From Haematobia irritans (Eukaryota > Arthropoda > Insecta > Diptera > Muscidae), in contig NC_134398.1 of the NCBI RefSeq assembly GCF_050003625.1, positions 112,506,145-112,570,144 of the forward strand: 64,000 bases of DNA, given 5' to 3'. Positions 54,400 to 64,000 of this stretch are shown one piece after another. Both the position numbers and the translations under genes were made by a program. Under the pieces are notes generated by a model, which did not search any database, was not told where the DNA came from, and saw only the letters and a program-made list of their open reading frames with translations. How positions within the stretch are numbered: position 1 is the first letter of the stretch; the number at the start of each line of letters is the position of its first letter.

Positions 54400-55732
54400 T
54401 TCGTGAAGTTTGAATCTGAAGTTCCTTTCGGATGTTAGCTATTTGGGCAGTTAAATTTATCATTAATGTTTTGACTTCTTGGATAAATGTGTTAAAATTA
54501 TCAGAGTTAGGGGTATTTTTTGTAATTTGGGTATATGAATAGCGATTTTGAGTAGGAACATTATAATTATTGGCTTTTTGTTTACTTTCTATAATTGTTT
54601 TTCTTTTTTCTTGAAGTTTCTGTTGAAGGGCTCTATATGCTGGACAACCTTTAAAAGATGCTAGGGGTCCATGTTCTTTACATAGCACGCAGTAGACTTG
54701 ATCTCCTTCCTTCAGATTGCATTTCCCTTTTTCATGGGTTTCGCTACATTTGACACATTTTGGTGTTAGAAAACAATTTGCTGCGCTATGGCAGTTTCTA
54801 CATTGAACTATTTCGGTTCGTTTGAGATGTTCCCATCTTACGCATCTATGGTCTAAACCAGTAACACTTTTGAGTAGGTTGACATCACTATCAGGGCTCA
54901 GCTGAACCATATACATCGGTAGACTTTGATTATTTTTTTTTGGATATGGATGTTGTAAATGGTGAAACTTTCAAAAAGTGAAGATTGTCAGTGTCAATTT
55001 TTTTTAGATCTGTAAGTATTTTACTCTCATCCATGCCAGCGTCGAGACCCTTTAACAAAAATGTCATATTCCTTAAGCTTTTTGGCGTGTATGTAAAGAA
55101 TTTAGCTTCAACTTTTTCCAAGTAAGACTTGGCTTTAATATAATCTTTAATTGAGTTTAAGAAAAGTGATTTCTTATTTTTGTAAACTTTAACCTTAAAG
55201 TCTGTTATTTTTAAATAGTTTTTAATAAATTGTATCAATTTGTTCGAGTCAATATCGAATATGTTAATTGGTGGAATCTTTTGCTTTTGATTTAATAATT
55301 CATCATTTATCGTGCTCTTTGAGTTGTTGTTACAGCTTGTGGACGTTGTTGGTGTTTCTTCGTCCATTCTAGTTGGGGGGTTTGTTTTGTTTTCGTTTCA
55401 GTGTTGGGTTTATGTCGTTTGGAGACTTGCTCTTTAACATGCTGTTGAAATTCTCTCAGCTGCTCGGCATCATAATCATTCTCCACATCTAATATAGAGT
55501 AGTAGTTTTCTCCCAGCTGCGAGATAGCACTGCACTCCATGTTGTTGTTGTGTTTACGTTTACGATTTTCTATTAATGAAATATTGTTGTTACTTTTTTC
55601 ATTAGTATCAAAGTCTTTTTTTTTTGTAACTGGAGCCCGAAGCTCTCTGAGAGTTGACGCATCGGCTATTGAGTTTACATTGTTTTTATTTTCTAATGAA
55701 TGAGCATAGTTTTTTGTATTTTTATTAATCAC
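54380..55732 (-). pseudogene. Jockey-type LINE ORF1 (Gag-like, CCHC knuckles), frameshifted
   Basis: Three adjoining frames make one protein: an Asn/Lys-rich N-terminus (55732-55307), a middle domain (55367-54930: AKSYLEKVEAKFFTYTPKSL, RNMTFLLKGLDAGMDESKI) and the knuckle region (54916-54380) with CRNCHSAANC, CVKCSETHEKGKC and CVLCKEHGPLASFKGC. This is the Jockey/I-type Gag layout. One frame change lies at an A9 run near 54935, the other near a run of C about 55370, so sequencing error is possible. The protein packages LINE RNA. Confidence 0.88.
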
Positions 55733-56103
55733 TTATTTTTGGGGGTTTTTAAGTATATATAATATATGATTTCAAAACGGCAATAATATCAAATTTTCAT
55801 CGGTAAACGACGAGAAAACTTATTATGTGCAGTTTCACTGAAGGTAATGATCGCAAGATTAAGAATACGTCCGTTGCTCATCGAGTTACGATTCAAAAAA
55901 AAAATGAATGTTAATTGCAATTAATGCATTTATAGATTAGTAGAATATCATCTACCAATGGTCTGGTTATTCCACCACATAGTTAAGTTACAAGAAGTTG
56001 AAAACACCGATAATTTTCTGAAATATGACGGTTTTCCCAAAAGTCTATTTTTACAAAAACTTCAAACTCGATTTTCTCGAAACGACAAAAAAAAATATAC
56101 ACT
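55733..56103. other. Non-coding interval, LINE 5' flank
   Basis: No gene or repeat recognised; AT-rich. Confidence 0.45.
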
Positions 56104-56289
56104 ATTGTTTTATTGAGGGGACGATATATTCTGTCATTTGTCTCTGTACAATTTCCTCAAAAACCTTGGATAAACAAGGCAATAGAGAAATGGGCCGAAA
56201 TTCAGAATTTCTCTTCGGAATTGGGATTACCTTAGCATGTCGCCAAACTCTGGGAAAGGAACTTGATGGTAAAATGGAATTAAAAATAT
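56104..56289 (-). pseudogene. LINE reverse transcriptase scrap
   Basis: The minus frame reads FPRVWRHAKVIPIPKRN, FRPISLLPCLSKVFEEIVQ and QMTEYIVPSIKQ, then a stop. This is the RT fingers region of a Jockey-like LINE from a different copy or family than 52264-55732. It is cut on the 5' side by the element starting at 56290. Confidence 0.88.
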
Positions 56290-57721
56290 CCCAATAAACA
56301 CAAACGTTTGAAAAATGCTAAATTTCAACAATTTTTCAAACATTTTTTCAAAGGATTAGGGTAATATTCAAGTTGAGAAATTGTTGAGAAAATCGCGTTC
56401 TCAACAAAAAACAGACATTGCCCTCAACAGTGAAATTCAACACATTAGCAATAATATCTCAAGTGTTATCCTCAAATTGAAATGCATCGCTACTCAATAA
56501 TTTGTCAAACAATTTTCGATGCGAGTCAAATTCAAAATTAACATCGTTGCAAATACTTTTCAACCTAAATTTGTATGAAACTTCAAATTGAAAGTCAAAG
56601 CCAAAATTCTATGAATTTTTTTTAAATTTATTCATTTTCATCAAAATAAAATATATAATAATACACTACACTACATACTACACTACAATACCAATTGATA
56701 AATAATAATCTTATTAAACATATCAACAAATAAGAACAAAAAAAAAACAAACAACAAAACTCTAAATATCTTAAACATTATTAGTAAACACTTTTGCATT
56801 GATAATTCGATTTCCTTCCTTTTGGTGTCATAAAACAGCATTAAAATTTATTAACATGCGGGCAATTTGAAATTAGGAACGTACTGGACCGCGTGTTAGA
56901 ATTGATTTCCAGCAGAAGGAATTCACAAAATATCCACTTTAAACTGATAATAGCATATGAATTAAACTGACGATGTGATGCACATTTTCATCCAGAAGTT
57001 GTTGATTTCAACAATTTATTGTTTTTAACAATTTTAATTTGTTGCACTTGTAATGTTTCTGGAAACTTTTTCTTGTTGATAAGCCACTCATTTTTCATTG
57101 GTCAGCTTCTTAATGTTTGCAAGAATGTAGCATCCAAAGATATTAGTTTTATGCAAAGAGATTTAAATTTAGTGACTTCTCTAAAGTGATGATTTAATTT
57201 TTCATATTGACGTACCAATTATTATAAACTATTTGAAGCAGTTCCAGTTAATTGTCCACCATTTTTTCATCAGTCAGCTTTTTAATGTTTTCAAAAACGT
57301 AGAATCCATAATTTTAGTTTTCTGCAAAGAGATATACATTTAGTGACTTCCTTAAAGTTTTATTTCATTTATTATTTTCAATTACCTATTTTTATAAACT
57401 ATTTTATTTGTCTAAAATTTTCCATTTTTTTATTTCTTGCAATTGACCACGAACTTCGTTGAACAAATAAGTATTGAAAACCACATGGTTTTTTCGTTGC
57501 ATTTTAGGGTAGTGTTTTGTCAAAGTTTTCTCATATTATCTTCAACACCTTTTCAAAGATTTCGTCAACATTTTGGCAAATTGGAAGTAATTCGCAAACA
57601 ATTTGAAGATGTATTGAAGATGAGCTATTTCAAGTCAAGTTGAATTTATGTTGAAAATTATATATACCCTCAAACTGAAAAGTTGTTGCATTTGAAAAAC
57701 GCTCATCCTGTGTTTATTGGG
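56290..57721. mobile_element. TIR element with CCCAATAAACACA ends (1432 bp)
   Basis: CCCAATAAACACA at 56290 is matched exactly in inverse by TGTGTTTATTGGG ending at 57721. The inside is AT-rich with CAACA/TTGTTG and TTTTCAAA motifs arranged with partial inverted symmetry (for example 'aaaaatgc' near one tip and 'gcatttgaaaaa' near the other). No transposase. The target duplication is unclear. Confidence 0.8.
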
Positions 57722-58480
57722 ATGCCAAACAAAACCAAACAAAGCCAAAACATTCCTACAACAACAAAAACACATGTGCCTTTATTGAAAACAACACCTC
57801 ATCCAGCCAAATAAACCATCCGCGAATAACAAACACACACACAAACCACCAAATGAACAAAAATAAAAACAACCCCACGCTCATGTATACACAACAAAAC
57901 TCAAGTAACATCATCTTTACATTTATCACATTCCACTATGCCGATAAAGATCCCTGTACTATGCATTAGTTCATCGCATCTGCTGACAATTTACTCTAAG
58001 AATAATATTCGTAAAGGCACCCCAGTTTATGAACGATGAAACGTTTAACTTAAAATTTGCAAAATTTTCATGAAATGATATCTACCATTTTTGACGAAAA
58101 TGTCTATAAATGTAATTACATGTGAACTAAAAATATTTCATTGGGTACTTTTTTACCAACAATTATTAACTATAGGAATTGTCAGTAAGAAATTGCTATC
58201 CACTTTCAAGTTCATTTTTCGTAAAAAAATATTTTCCCATACAAAAAAATCTTATAGTAAATTGCACTTATTATTTAGAAAATACTTTACATTTCACAAG
58301 TAGTTTTATAGCATGACAAACGAATTTTTAACTACCAGTTAAGAATTTTTTTAAGGAAATTTCCATCGTATTTTGTAGGCCATGAACTAAACGATTGCTA
58401 CTTAGAATTTCCTTTCGAGTAGTTAATTTCCGTTGAAGATACGAAAAATGAACTAAAATTCTGGAAAACTCTTGTAATAA
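57722..58480. other. Non-coding interval
   Basis: It begins with a CAAAAC/ACAACAAA-rich stretch to about 57900. The rest has TGAACTAA and TTAACTA motifs typical of the local TA-class MITEs; a right end of that type (CACTTTTTTTCTGTG then TA) is at 58513-58529. Confidence 0.45.
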
Positions 58481-58481
58481 A

Positions 58482-58924
58482 TTATTGTAAAAATCTTCTT
58501 AAATTTACGAGACACTTTTTTTCTGTGTACGAATTAAGCTCATCGACAGCTTTCTGAAGAAATTCTTCACAGCTTGTTGGTTTACTTTTCCCCAAAAAAA
58601 CACCTATTGCAAACACAGGCCGATTTTGTATATTATTACCTCGCACTAAAATGGGCCAAATTTGATTTTTTAAACTCTTGTACAGAGGCAAACCGTCAAT
58701 GTTTATATCTATATTTATTATATTAGGGAGCTGTATCACTTTGGCAATTTTTTCCAAATGTCGCATATATGTTCCGCCCCAATTGTCTCGACTGTTGGCT
58801 TTTCTCTATAATTAAATTTGTAGAAAGACTTTACCACACCGAAAAAAAGTTTACTATTTTTTATGAAAAATGAACTAACCCATAGTAAGAATGACCATGA
58901 TTTGGCGCCAAAGATTTTTTTCAT
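58482..58924 (-). pseudogene. DNA-transposase fragment with IDGLPLYKS motif
   Basis: On minus, 58766-58482 gives INIDGLPLYKSLKNQIWPIL and a following RPVFAIGVFLGKSKP, preceded in another frame (58800-58740) by AEHICDIWKKLPK. The DGLPL(Y/F)KS-x-N-x-(Q/F)WPI block is one I know from animal EnSpm/CACTA-like (TNP2-related) transposases. Only about 100 residues survive, with MITE-like sequence on both sides. It is a different protein from the one at 6103-7701. Confidence 0.65.
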
Positions 58925-59927
58925 CTAGATAAGTTCATGATTTTCTTATAAATTAGTTCATGTATTGCATCGTATTTTAGTTCATTATTACTATGCTGTG
59001 GGAAGAATATAGTTAAACTCATTCAAAATGTTCCTCCTATCCCGAAAAATTAACAATTTTTTGGGAAACCTGTATTAAGAAATTGGTTTGAAATAAACTG
59101 TTTGTCGGTATAATTTTCAAAAAAGTAGAGAAATTGAGGAATCAAAGGTACAACAAGCCTGTATACAACAAAGAAATTTTTCGTACAAAACATGTCAATT
59201 TTCTATAACCGCCAGTATTTTATTTCAAAAAATTATTATTATATTACACAAAACTATGGGTTATGATATACAATAAAGGAAATATTTTTAATACGTTGGA
59301 TGCAGTTACTTGTCGGTGGTTAGTAATTGCTTCTTCAAAAGAGTAATATTTTATGTTATTAGGACTAAACTAATTAATTTAAATTTCCATGTTTTCTATC
59401 CATATGAAAGATATATGTGGCATAAGTTGCTATATTCATTGAATTGTTGTCCAATTTCATCGATTTTGGCTAAATTTTGTTGGGCGGATTTGGCTTATAA
59501 GCATCTGAAATTGCAAAATTATACAAAATATAAGAAAATATTATCAAATTCTATCGTATATATTGATTTTTAACTTACGGTTTTCAAGAGTATTTCCTAG
59601 AGCCAATAAGGATATCAGCTTAGTTAGCATTAAACAGTAAAAATATTCCAAAAAATTTTCATTACAAGGCCTGTCTACCAGCAAGTGAAAATAATTATTT
59701 TTAATAAATTGAAATTTTGGTTTTAAAACGGAGAAAATACCGTTTATAGAAAAAACTTACCACAACTTACCACAAACTTACCATCCAGTAGGTACATTAT
59801 TGGAATCATATCCATAGACTAATGGGACGATTTTGACCTTATTCTCAGAATATATTTGAAATAAAAAATATTATAAAATTAGACATAGTTTCCACTTGTC
59901 AGTATAGCATTTAATATTTAAGGTGGA
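58925..59927. other. Non-coding interval
   Basis: No supported gene; an 87-codon frame at 59310-59573 has no domain. TTAGTTCAT motifs occur at 58930-58985. Around 59757-59782 (minus) GGTAAGTT occurs three times about 11 bp apart, each a good 5' splice-site match, but no exon structure was found. Confidence 0.45.
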
Positions 59928-60122
59928 TATTAAGTTCAAGTTTAGAGGCTAAAATCGCAATTTGTCTTTAATAATCCATTATAAAAAATAATCTTTATAA
60001 AAAACTTGGTTTGGGCTATTCTCCATCAAGTTATATTTAAATTTGTATCGAATACGTATAATTTTATACTTTTCTTAGTGATTTATTTTTAATTTTAGCG
60101 GCTAAACTCGAACTTAGTACTC
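59928..60122. mobile_element. MITE with GAGTACTAAGTTC-type ends (195 bp)
   Basis: The right end, in inverse, reads GAGTACTAAGTTCGAG + TTTAGCCGCTAAAAT. The left end reads TTAAGTTCAAGTTTAGAGGC and then TAAAAT, so the arms match for about 28 bp. It is related in its tip to 14805-15018 and 22739-22951. Confidence 0.65.
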
Positions 60123-60160
60123 ACCTGCAGGAATTGCTGTAACATAAAAAATATAGATTA

Positions 60161-61819
60161 AAACAAGTATATACGGCCGTAAGTTCGGCCAGGCCGAATC
60201 TTATGTACACTCCACCATGGATTGCGTAGAAACTTCTATGAAAGACTGTCATCCACAATCGAATTACTTGGGTTGTGGTATCTTAAAACTTCTTAACATC
60301 GTTTTCTAAATTGTGAGTTAGTCCATACGTGGTATATATTAGACCAAAAAGTTATGCATAGTTAAGTCTACAAATAATTACGAATCGATATGGAATTTTT
60401 GCACGGTACGTAGAGAGTCAGAATTGAAATATGGAGGTCGCTTATATGGGGGCTATATACAATTATGAACTTGATATGGACCAATTTTTGTGTGATTGGG
60501 GATCGATTTATCTGAGGGCCATATATAACTATAGACCGATATGGACCTAGTTAGGCATGGTTGCTAACGACCATATACTAGCACAATGTACCAAATTTCA
60601 ACTCACTCGGATGAAATTTGCTCCTCCAAGATTCTCCAAAACCAAATCTCGGGATCGGTTTATATGAGGGCTTTATATGATTATAGACTGATATGGACCA
60701 CTTTTGTCATGGTTGTTAAATATCATATACTACCACCTCGTACCAAATTTCAACCAGGTCGGATGAATTTTGCTTCTCCAAAAGGCACCTGAGGTCAAAT
60801 CTGGGGATCGGTTTATATGGGGGCTATATCTAATTATGGACTGATATGAACTAATTCCTGCATGGTTGTTCGATACCATATACTAATATCACGTACCAAA
60901 TTTTCAACCGAATCGGATGAATTTTGCTCTTCCAAGAGGCTCCGGAGGTCAAATCTGGTGATATCGACCAATTTTTGCACAGGAGTTTGAGGCCATATAT
61001 TAACACTACGTACCAAATTTCAATTGAATCAGATGAATTTTGGTCTTCCAAGAGGCTCCGGAGGTCAAATCTGGTGATCGGTTTATATGGGGGCTATATA
61101 TAATTATGGACCGATGTGGACCAATTTTTGCATGGTTGTTAGAGACTATATACCAACACCATGTACCAAATTTCAACCGAATCGGATGAAATTTGCTTCT
61201 CTTAGAGGCTCCGCAAGCCAAATCTGGGGATCGGTATATATGGGGGCTATATATAATTATGGACCGATGTGGACCAAATTTTGCATGGCTATTAGAGATC
61301 ATACGCTGACACCATGAAACAAATTTCAGCCGGATCGGATAAAATTTGCTTCTCTTAGAGGCCTCGCAAGCCAAATCGGGGGATCGGTTTATATGGGGGC
61401 TATATATAATTATGGACCGATGTGGACCAATTTTTGCATGGTTGTTAGAGACCATATACTAACACAATGTACCAAATTTCAGCCGGATCGGATGAAATTT
61501 GCTTCTCTTAATTTCGCAAGCCAAATTTGGGGGTCCGTTTATATGGGGGCTATACGTAAAAGTGGACCGATATGGCCCATTTGCGATACCATCCGACCTA
61601 CATCAATAACAACTACTTGTGCCAAGTTTCAAGTCGATAGCTTGTTTCGTTCGGAAGTTAGCGTGATTGCAACAGACGGACGGACTGACATGCTCAGATC
61701 GACTCAGAATTTCACCACGACCCAGAATATAAATACTTTATGGGGTCTTAGAGCAATATTACGATATGTTACAAACGGAATGACAAAGTTAATATACCCT
61801 ATGGTGGAGGGTATAAAAA
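60161..61819 (+). repeat. 153-bp-unit repeat element, subfamily 2, uninterrupted copy
   Basis: The head AAACAAGTATATACGGCCGT with 'ttcggccaggccgaa', the target site later used in the 26337 copy ('gactgtcatccacaatcg'), about seven units of the 153-bp array (some truncated), the 'gacggacggactgacatgct' segment and the terminal hairpin ending GGGTATAAAAA are all present. It lacks the 29-bp array. It is the reference for the interrupted copy at 26337-33532. Confidence 0.85.
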
Positions 61820-61975
61820 TGGTTGCATCTCCCACCTGTGATCCAGATGTAGAATAAATATAGATCATCCTATTACCACTCATGTTGTATATTTTTATGT
61901 AAATCAATTAAAAATCCGCACTAACTTTAAACTAGTAACAGAAATATATAGTTCCTTAATCTGTTATTTGTTTTT

Positions 61976-64000
61976 TTTTATACCCTCCATCATAGGATGG
62001 GGGTATATTAACTTTGTCATTCCGTTTGTAACACATCGAAATATTGCTCTAAGACCCCATAAAGTATATATATTCTGGGTCGTGGTGAAATTCTGAGTCG
62101 ATCTAAGCATGTCCGTCCGTCCGTCTGTTGAAATCACGCTAACTTCCGAACGGAACAAGCTATCGACTTGAAACTTGGCACAAGTAGTTGTTATCGATGT
62201 AGGTCGGATGGTATTGAAAATGGGCCATATCGGTCCACTTTTACGTATAGCCCCCGTATAAAGGGACCCTCAGATTTGGCTTGTGAAGCCTCTAACAGAA
62301 GCATATTTCATCCGATCCGGCTGAAATTTGGTACATGGTGTTGGTGTATGGTCTCTAATAACCATGCAAAAATTGGTCCACATCGGTCCATAATTATATA
62401 TAGCCCCCATATAAACTGATCCGGCTGAAATTTGGTACATGGTGTTAGTATATGGTCTCTAACAACCATGCAAAAATTGGTCCACATCGATCTATAATTA
62501 TATATAGCCCCCATATAAACCGATCCCCAGATTTGGCTTGCGGAGCCTCAAAGAGAAGCATATTTCATCCGATCCGGCTGAAATTTGGTACATGGTATTG
62601 GTATATGGTCTCTAACAATCATGCACAAATTGGTCCACATCGGTCCATAATTATATATAGCCCCCATATAAACCGATCCCCAGATTTGGCTTGCGGAGCC
62701 TCAAAGAGAAGCAAATTTCATCCAATCCGGCTGAAATTTGGTACATGTATGGTCTCTAACAACTATGCAAAAATTCATCCACATCGGTCCATAATTATAT
62801 ATAGACCCCATATAAACCGATCTCCAGATTTGGCGTGCGAAGCCTCAAAGAGAAGCAAATTGCATCCGATCCGGCTGAAATTTGGTACATGGTGTTGGTA
62901 TATGGTCTCTAACAACCGTGCAAAAATTGGTCTACATCGGTCCATAATTATATATAGCGCCCATATAAACCGATCCCCAGATTTGGGTTGCGGAGCCTCA
63001 AAGAGAAGCAAATTTCATCCGATCCGCCTGAAATTTGGTACATGATATTGGTATATGGTCTCTAACAACCATGCAAAAATTGGTCCACTTCGGTTCATAA
63101 TTATATATAGCCCCCATATAAACCGATCCCCAGATTTGGCTTGCGAAGTCTCCAAGAGAAGCAAATTTCATCCAATCCGGTTGTAATTTGGAACATGGTG
63201 TTAGTATATGATCTTTAACAAGCGTGCCAGAATTGGTCCATATCGGTCCATAATTATATATAGCCCCCATAGAAAACGTTCTCCAGATTTGACCTCCGGA
63301 GCCTCTTGGAGGAGCAAAATTCATCCGATCCGGTTCAAATTAGGAACGTGGTGTTAGTATATGGTCGCTAACAATCATACCAAAATTGGTCCAATCACAC
63401 AAAAATTGGTCCATATCGGTTCATAATCATGGTTGCCACTAGAGCCAAAAATAGTCTACCAAAATTTTATTTCTATAGAAAATTTTGTCAAAATTTTATT
63501 TCTATAGAAAATTTTGTCAAAATTTTATTTCTAGAGAAAATTTTGTTAAAATTATATACGGTTCATAATCATGGTTGCCACTCGAGCCAAAAATAATCTA
63601 CCAAGATTTTATTTCTATAGAAAATTTTGTCAAAAGTTTATTTCTATAGAAAATTTTGTTAAAATTTTATTTCTGTAGAAATTCTTGTCAAAATGTGCTT
63701 TCTATAGAAAGTTTTGTCAACATTTTTATTTCTATAGAAAATTTTGTGAAAATCTTATTTCTATAGAAAATTTTGTTAAAATTTTATTTCTGTAGAAAAT
63801 TTTGTCAAAATTTTATGTCTACTTTGTCAAACTGAATTATATACGTATTGGATGATTTAATATATACCACGTATGGAATTACATACAATTTAGAAGTTGG
63901 TGCTAGGAGGTTTTAAGATACCTTGCCATCGGCAAGCGTTACCGCAACTTAAGTAATTCGATTGTGGATGGCAGTGTTTAGAAGAAGTTTCTACGCAATC
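61976..64000 (-). repeat. 153-bp-unit repeat element, subfamily 2, inverted copy (continues past right edge)
   Basis: The tail hairpin starts it at 61976. Units with 'ccatataaac' landmarks at 62511 and 62664 (153 bp apart) run to about 63310, then degenerate units, a 29-bp-unit array (63448-63830) and the head-side sequence 'cgattgtggatggcagtg' and 'gtttctacgcaatc' at the right edge. It lies tail to tail with 60161-61819, 156 bp apart. Long open frames (149-197 codons) on either strand follow from the repeat period. Confidence 0.85.
63448..63830 (-). repeat. 29-bp-unit tandem array in the inverted element
   Basis: Units of AAAATTTTGTCAAAATTTT + ATTTCTATAG are broken near 63550-63590 by a duplicated 'ggttcataatcatggttgcc' segment (first at 63417). 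It has the same place in the element as the 31785-32165 array. Confidence 0.85.

Noticed and set aside
59750..60130. Host gene exons on minus with GTAAGT and GTGAGT donor sites
   Set aside because: The GTGAGTA match is the tip of a MITE, the three GTAAGT sites are a short tandem repeat, and no coding exon with a conserved product is seen.
62452..63045. 197-codon plus-strand gene
   Set aside because: It is the antisense reading of the same 153-bp array.

Overview
The window looks like a piece of a repeat-rich fly nuclear genome (Diptera, most likely Muscidae). I see no recognisable single-copy host gene, ribosomal RNA gene or bacterial-type gene. The best organism clue is a broken mariner at about 21.6-22.6 kb. 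Its terminal inverted repeat and transposase match, as I remember them, Himar1 of the horn fly Haematobia irritans, so a horn fly or close relative (Stomoxys, Musca) is my inference. Other signs are AT-rich DNA, stacked transposons, insect LINE and LTR families and tRNA-derived SINE modules.

Layout. 1-6.1 kb: a minus-strand Ty3/Gypsy element with gag, most of pol, a tRNA-Lys primer site and a putative 5' LTR; pol runs off the left edge. Its gag starts with a RING-H2 domain. The putative LTR carries a 910-bp TA-flanked element holding two divergent tRNA-like modules. 6.1-7.7 kb: a zinc-finger/DDE-like transposase gene. 7.7-11.2 kb: AT-rich DNA and a MITE. 11.2-14.6 kb: a hAT-type element whose ends are packed with CGCTCC repeats and which contains two 153-bp-unit repeat elements. 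14.8-21.6 kb: MITEs, three more copies of the tRNA-module element and a long inverted repeat. 21.3-24.9 kb: Himar1 plus its MITE, a LOA-like LINE fragment and a Tc1/DD37E remnant. 25.0-25.6 kb: a 94-bp spacer-free palindrome and a MITE. 26.3-33.5 kb: one 153-bp-unit element interrupted by a complete LTR retrotransposon (two ~723-bp LTRs, 5-bp duplication) with one long ORF but no reverse transcriptase. 33.6-38.3 kb: a hAT transposase remnant and a MITE split by a LOA-like LINE with an 11-bp target duplication. 38.4-41.2 kb: a second, decayed LINE family with a 2A-like motif. 43.1-43.4 kb: a tRNA-SINE with a perfect 12-bp duplication, sharing its tail with the LOA-like LINE. 44.9-49.4 kb: a nearly full-length but broken LOA-like LINE. 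49.9-51.3 kb: MITEs. 52.3-55.7 kb: a Jockey-type LINE with broken ORF1 and ORF2. 56.1-58.9 kb: a LINE scrap, a 1.4-kb inverted-repeat element and a transposase scrap. 60.2-64 kb: two 153-bp-unit elements placed tail to tail.

How the parts relate. Autonomous and parasitic partners occur together: Himar1 with a 169-bp internally deleted derivative; the LOA-like LINE with a SINE that borrows its 3' end; and an LTR element lacking pol that must use another element's enzymes. The tRNA-like modules of the TIR element and the SINE head appear to share ancestry. Target duplications allow the insertion order to be read at several places. Only the RING-gag Gypsy element looks intact over the visible part, and only the pol-less LTR element has near-identical LTRs, so these two are probably the youngest.
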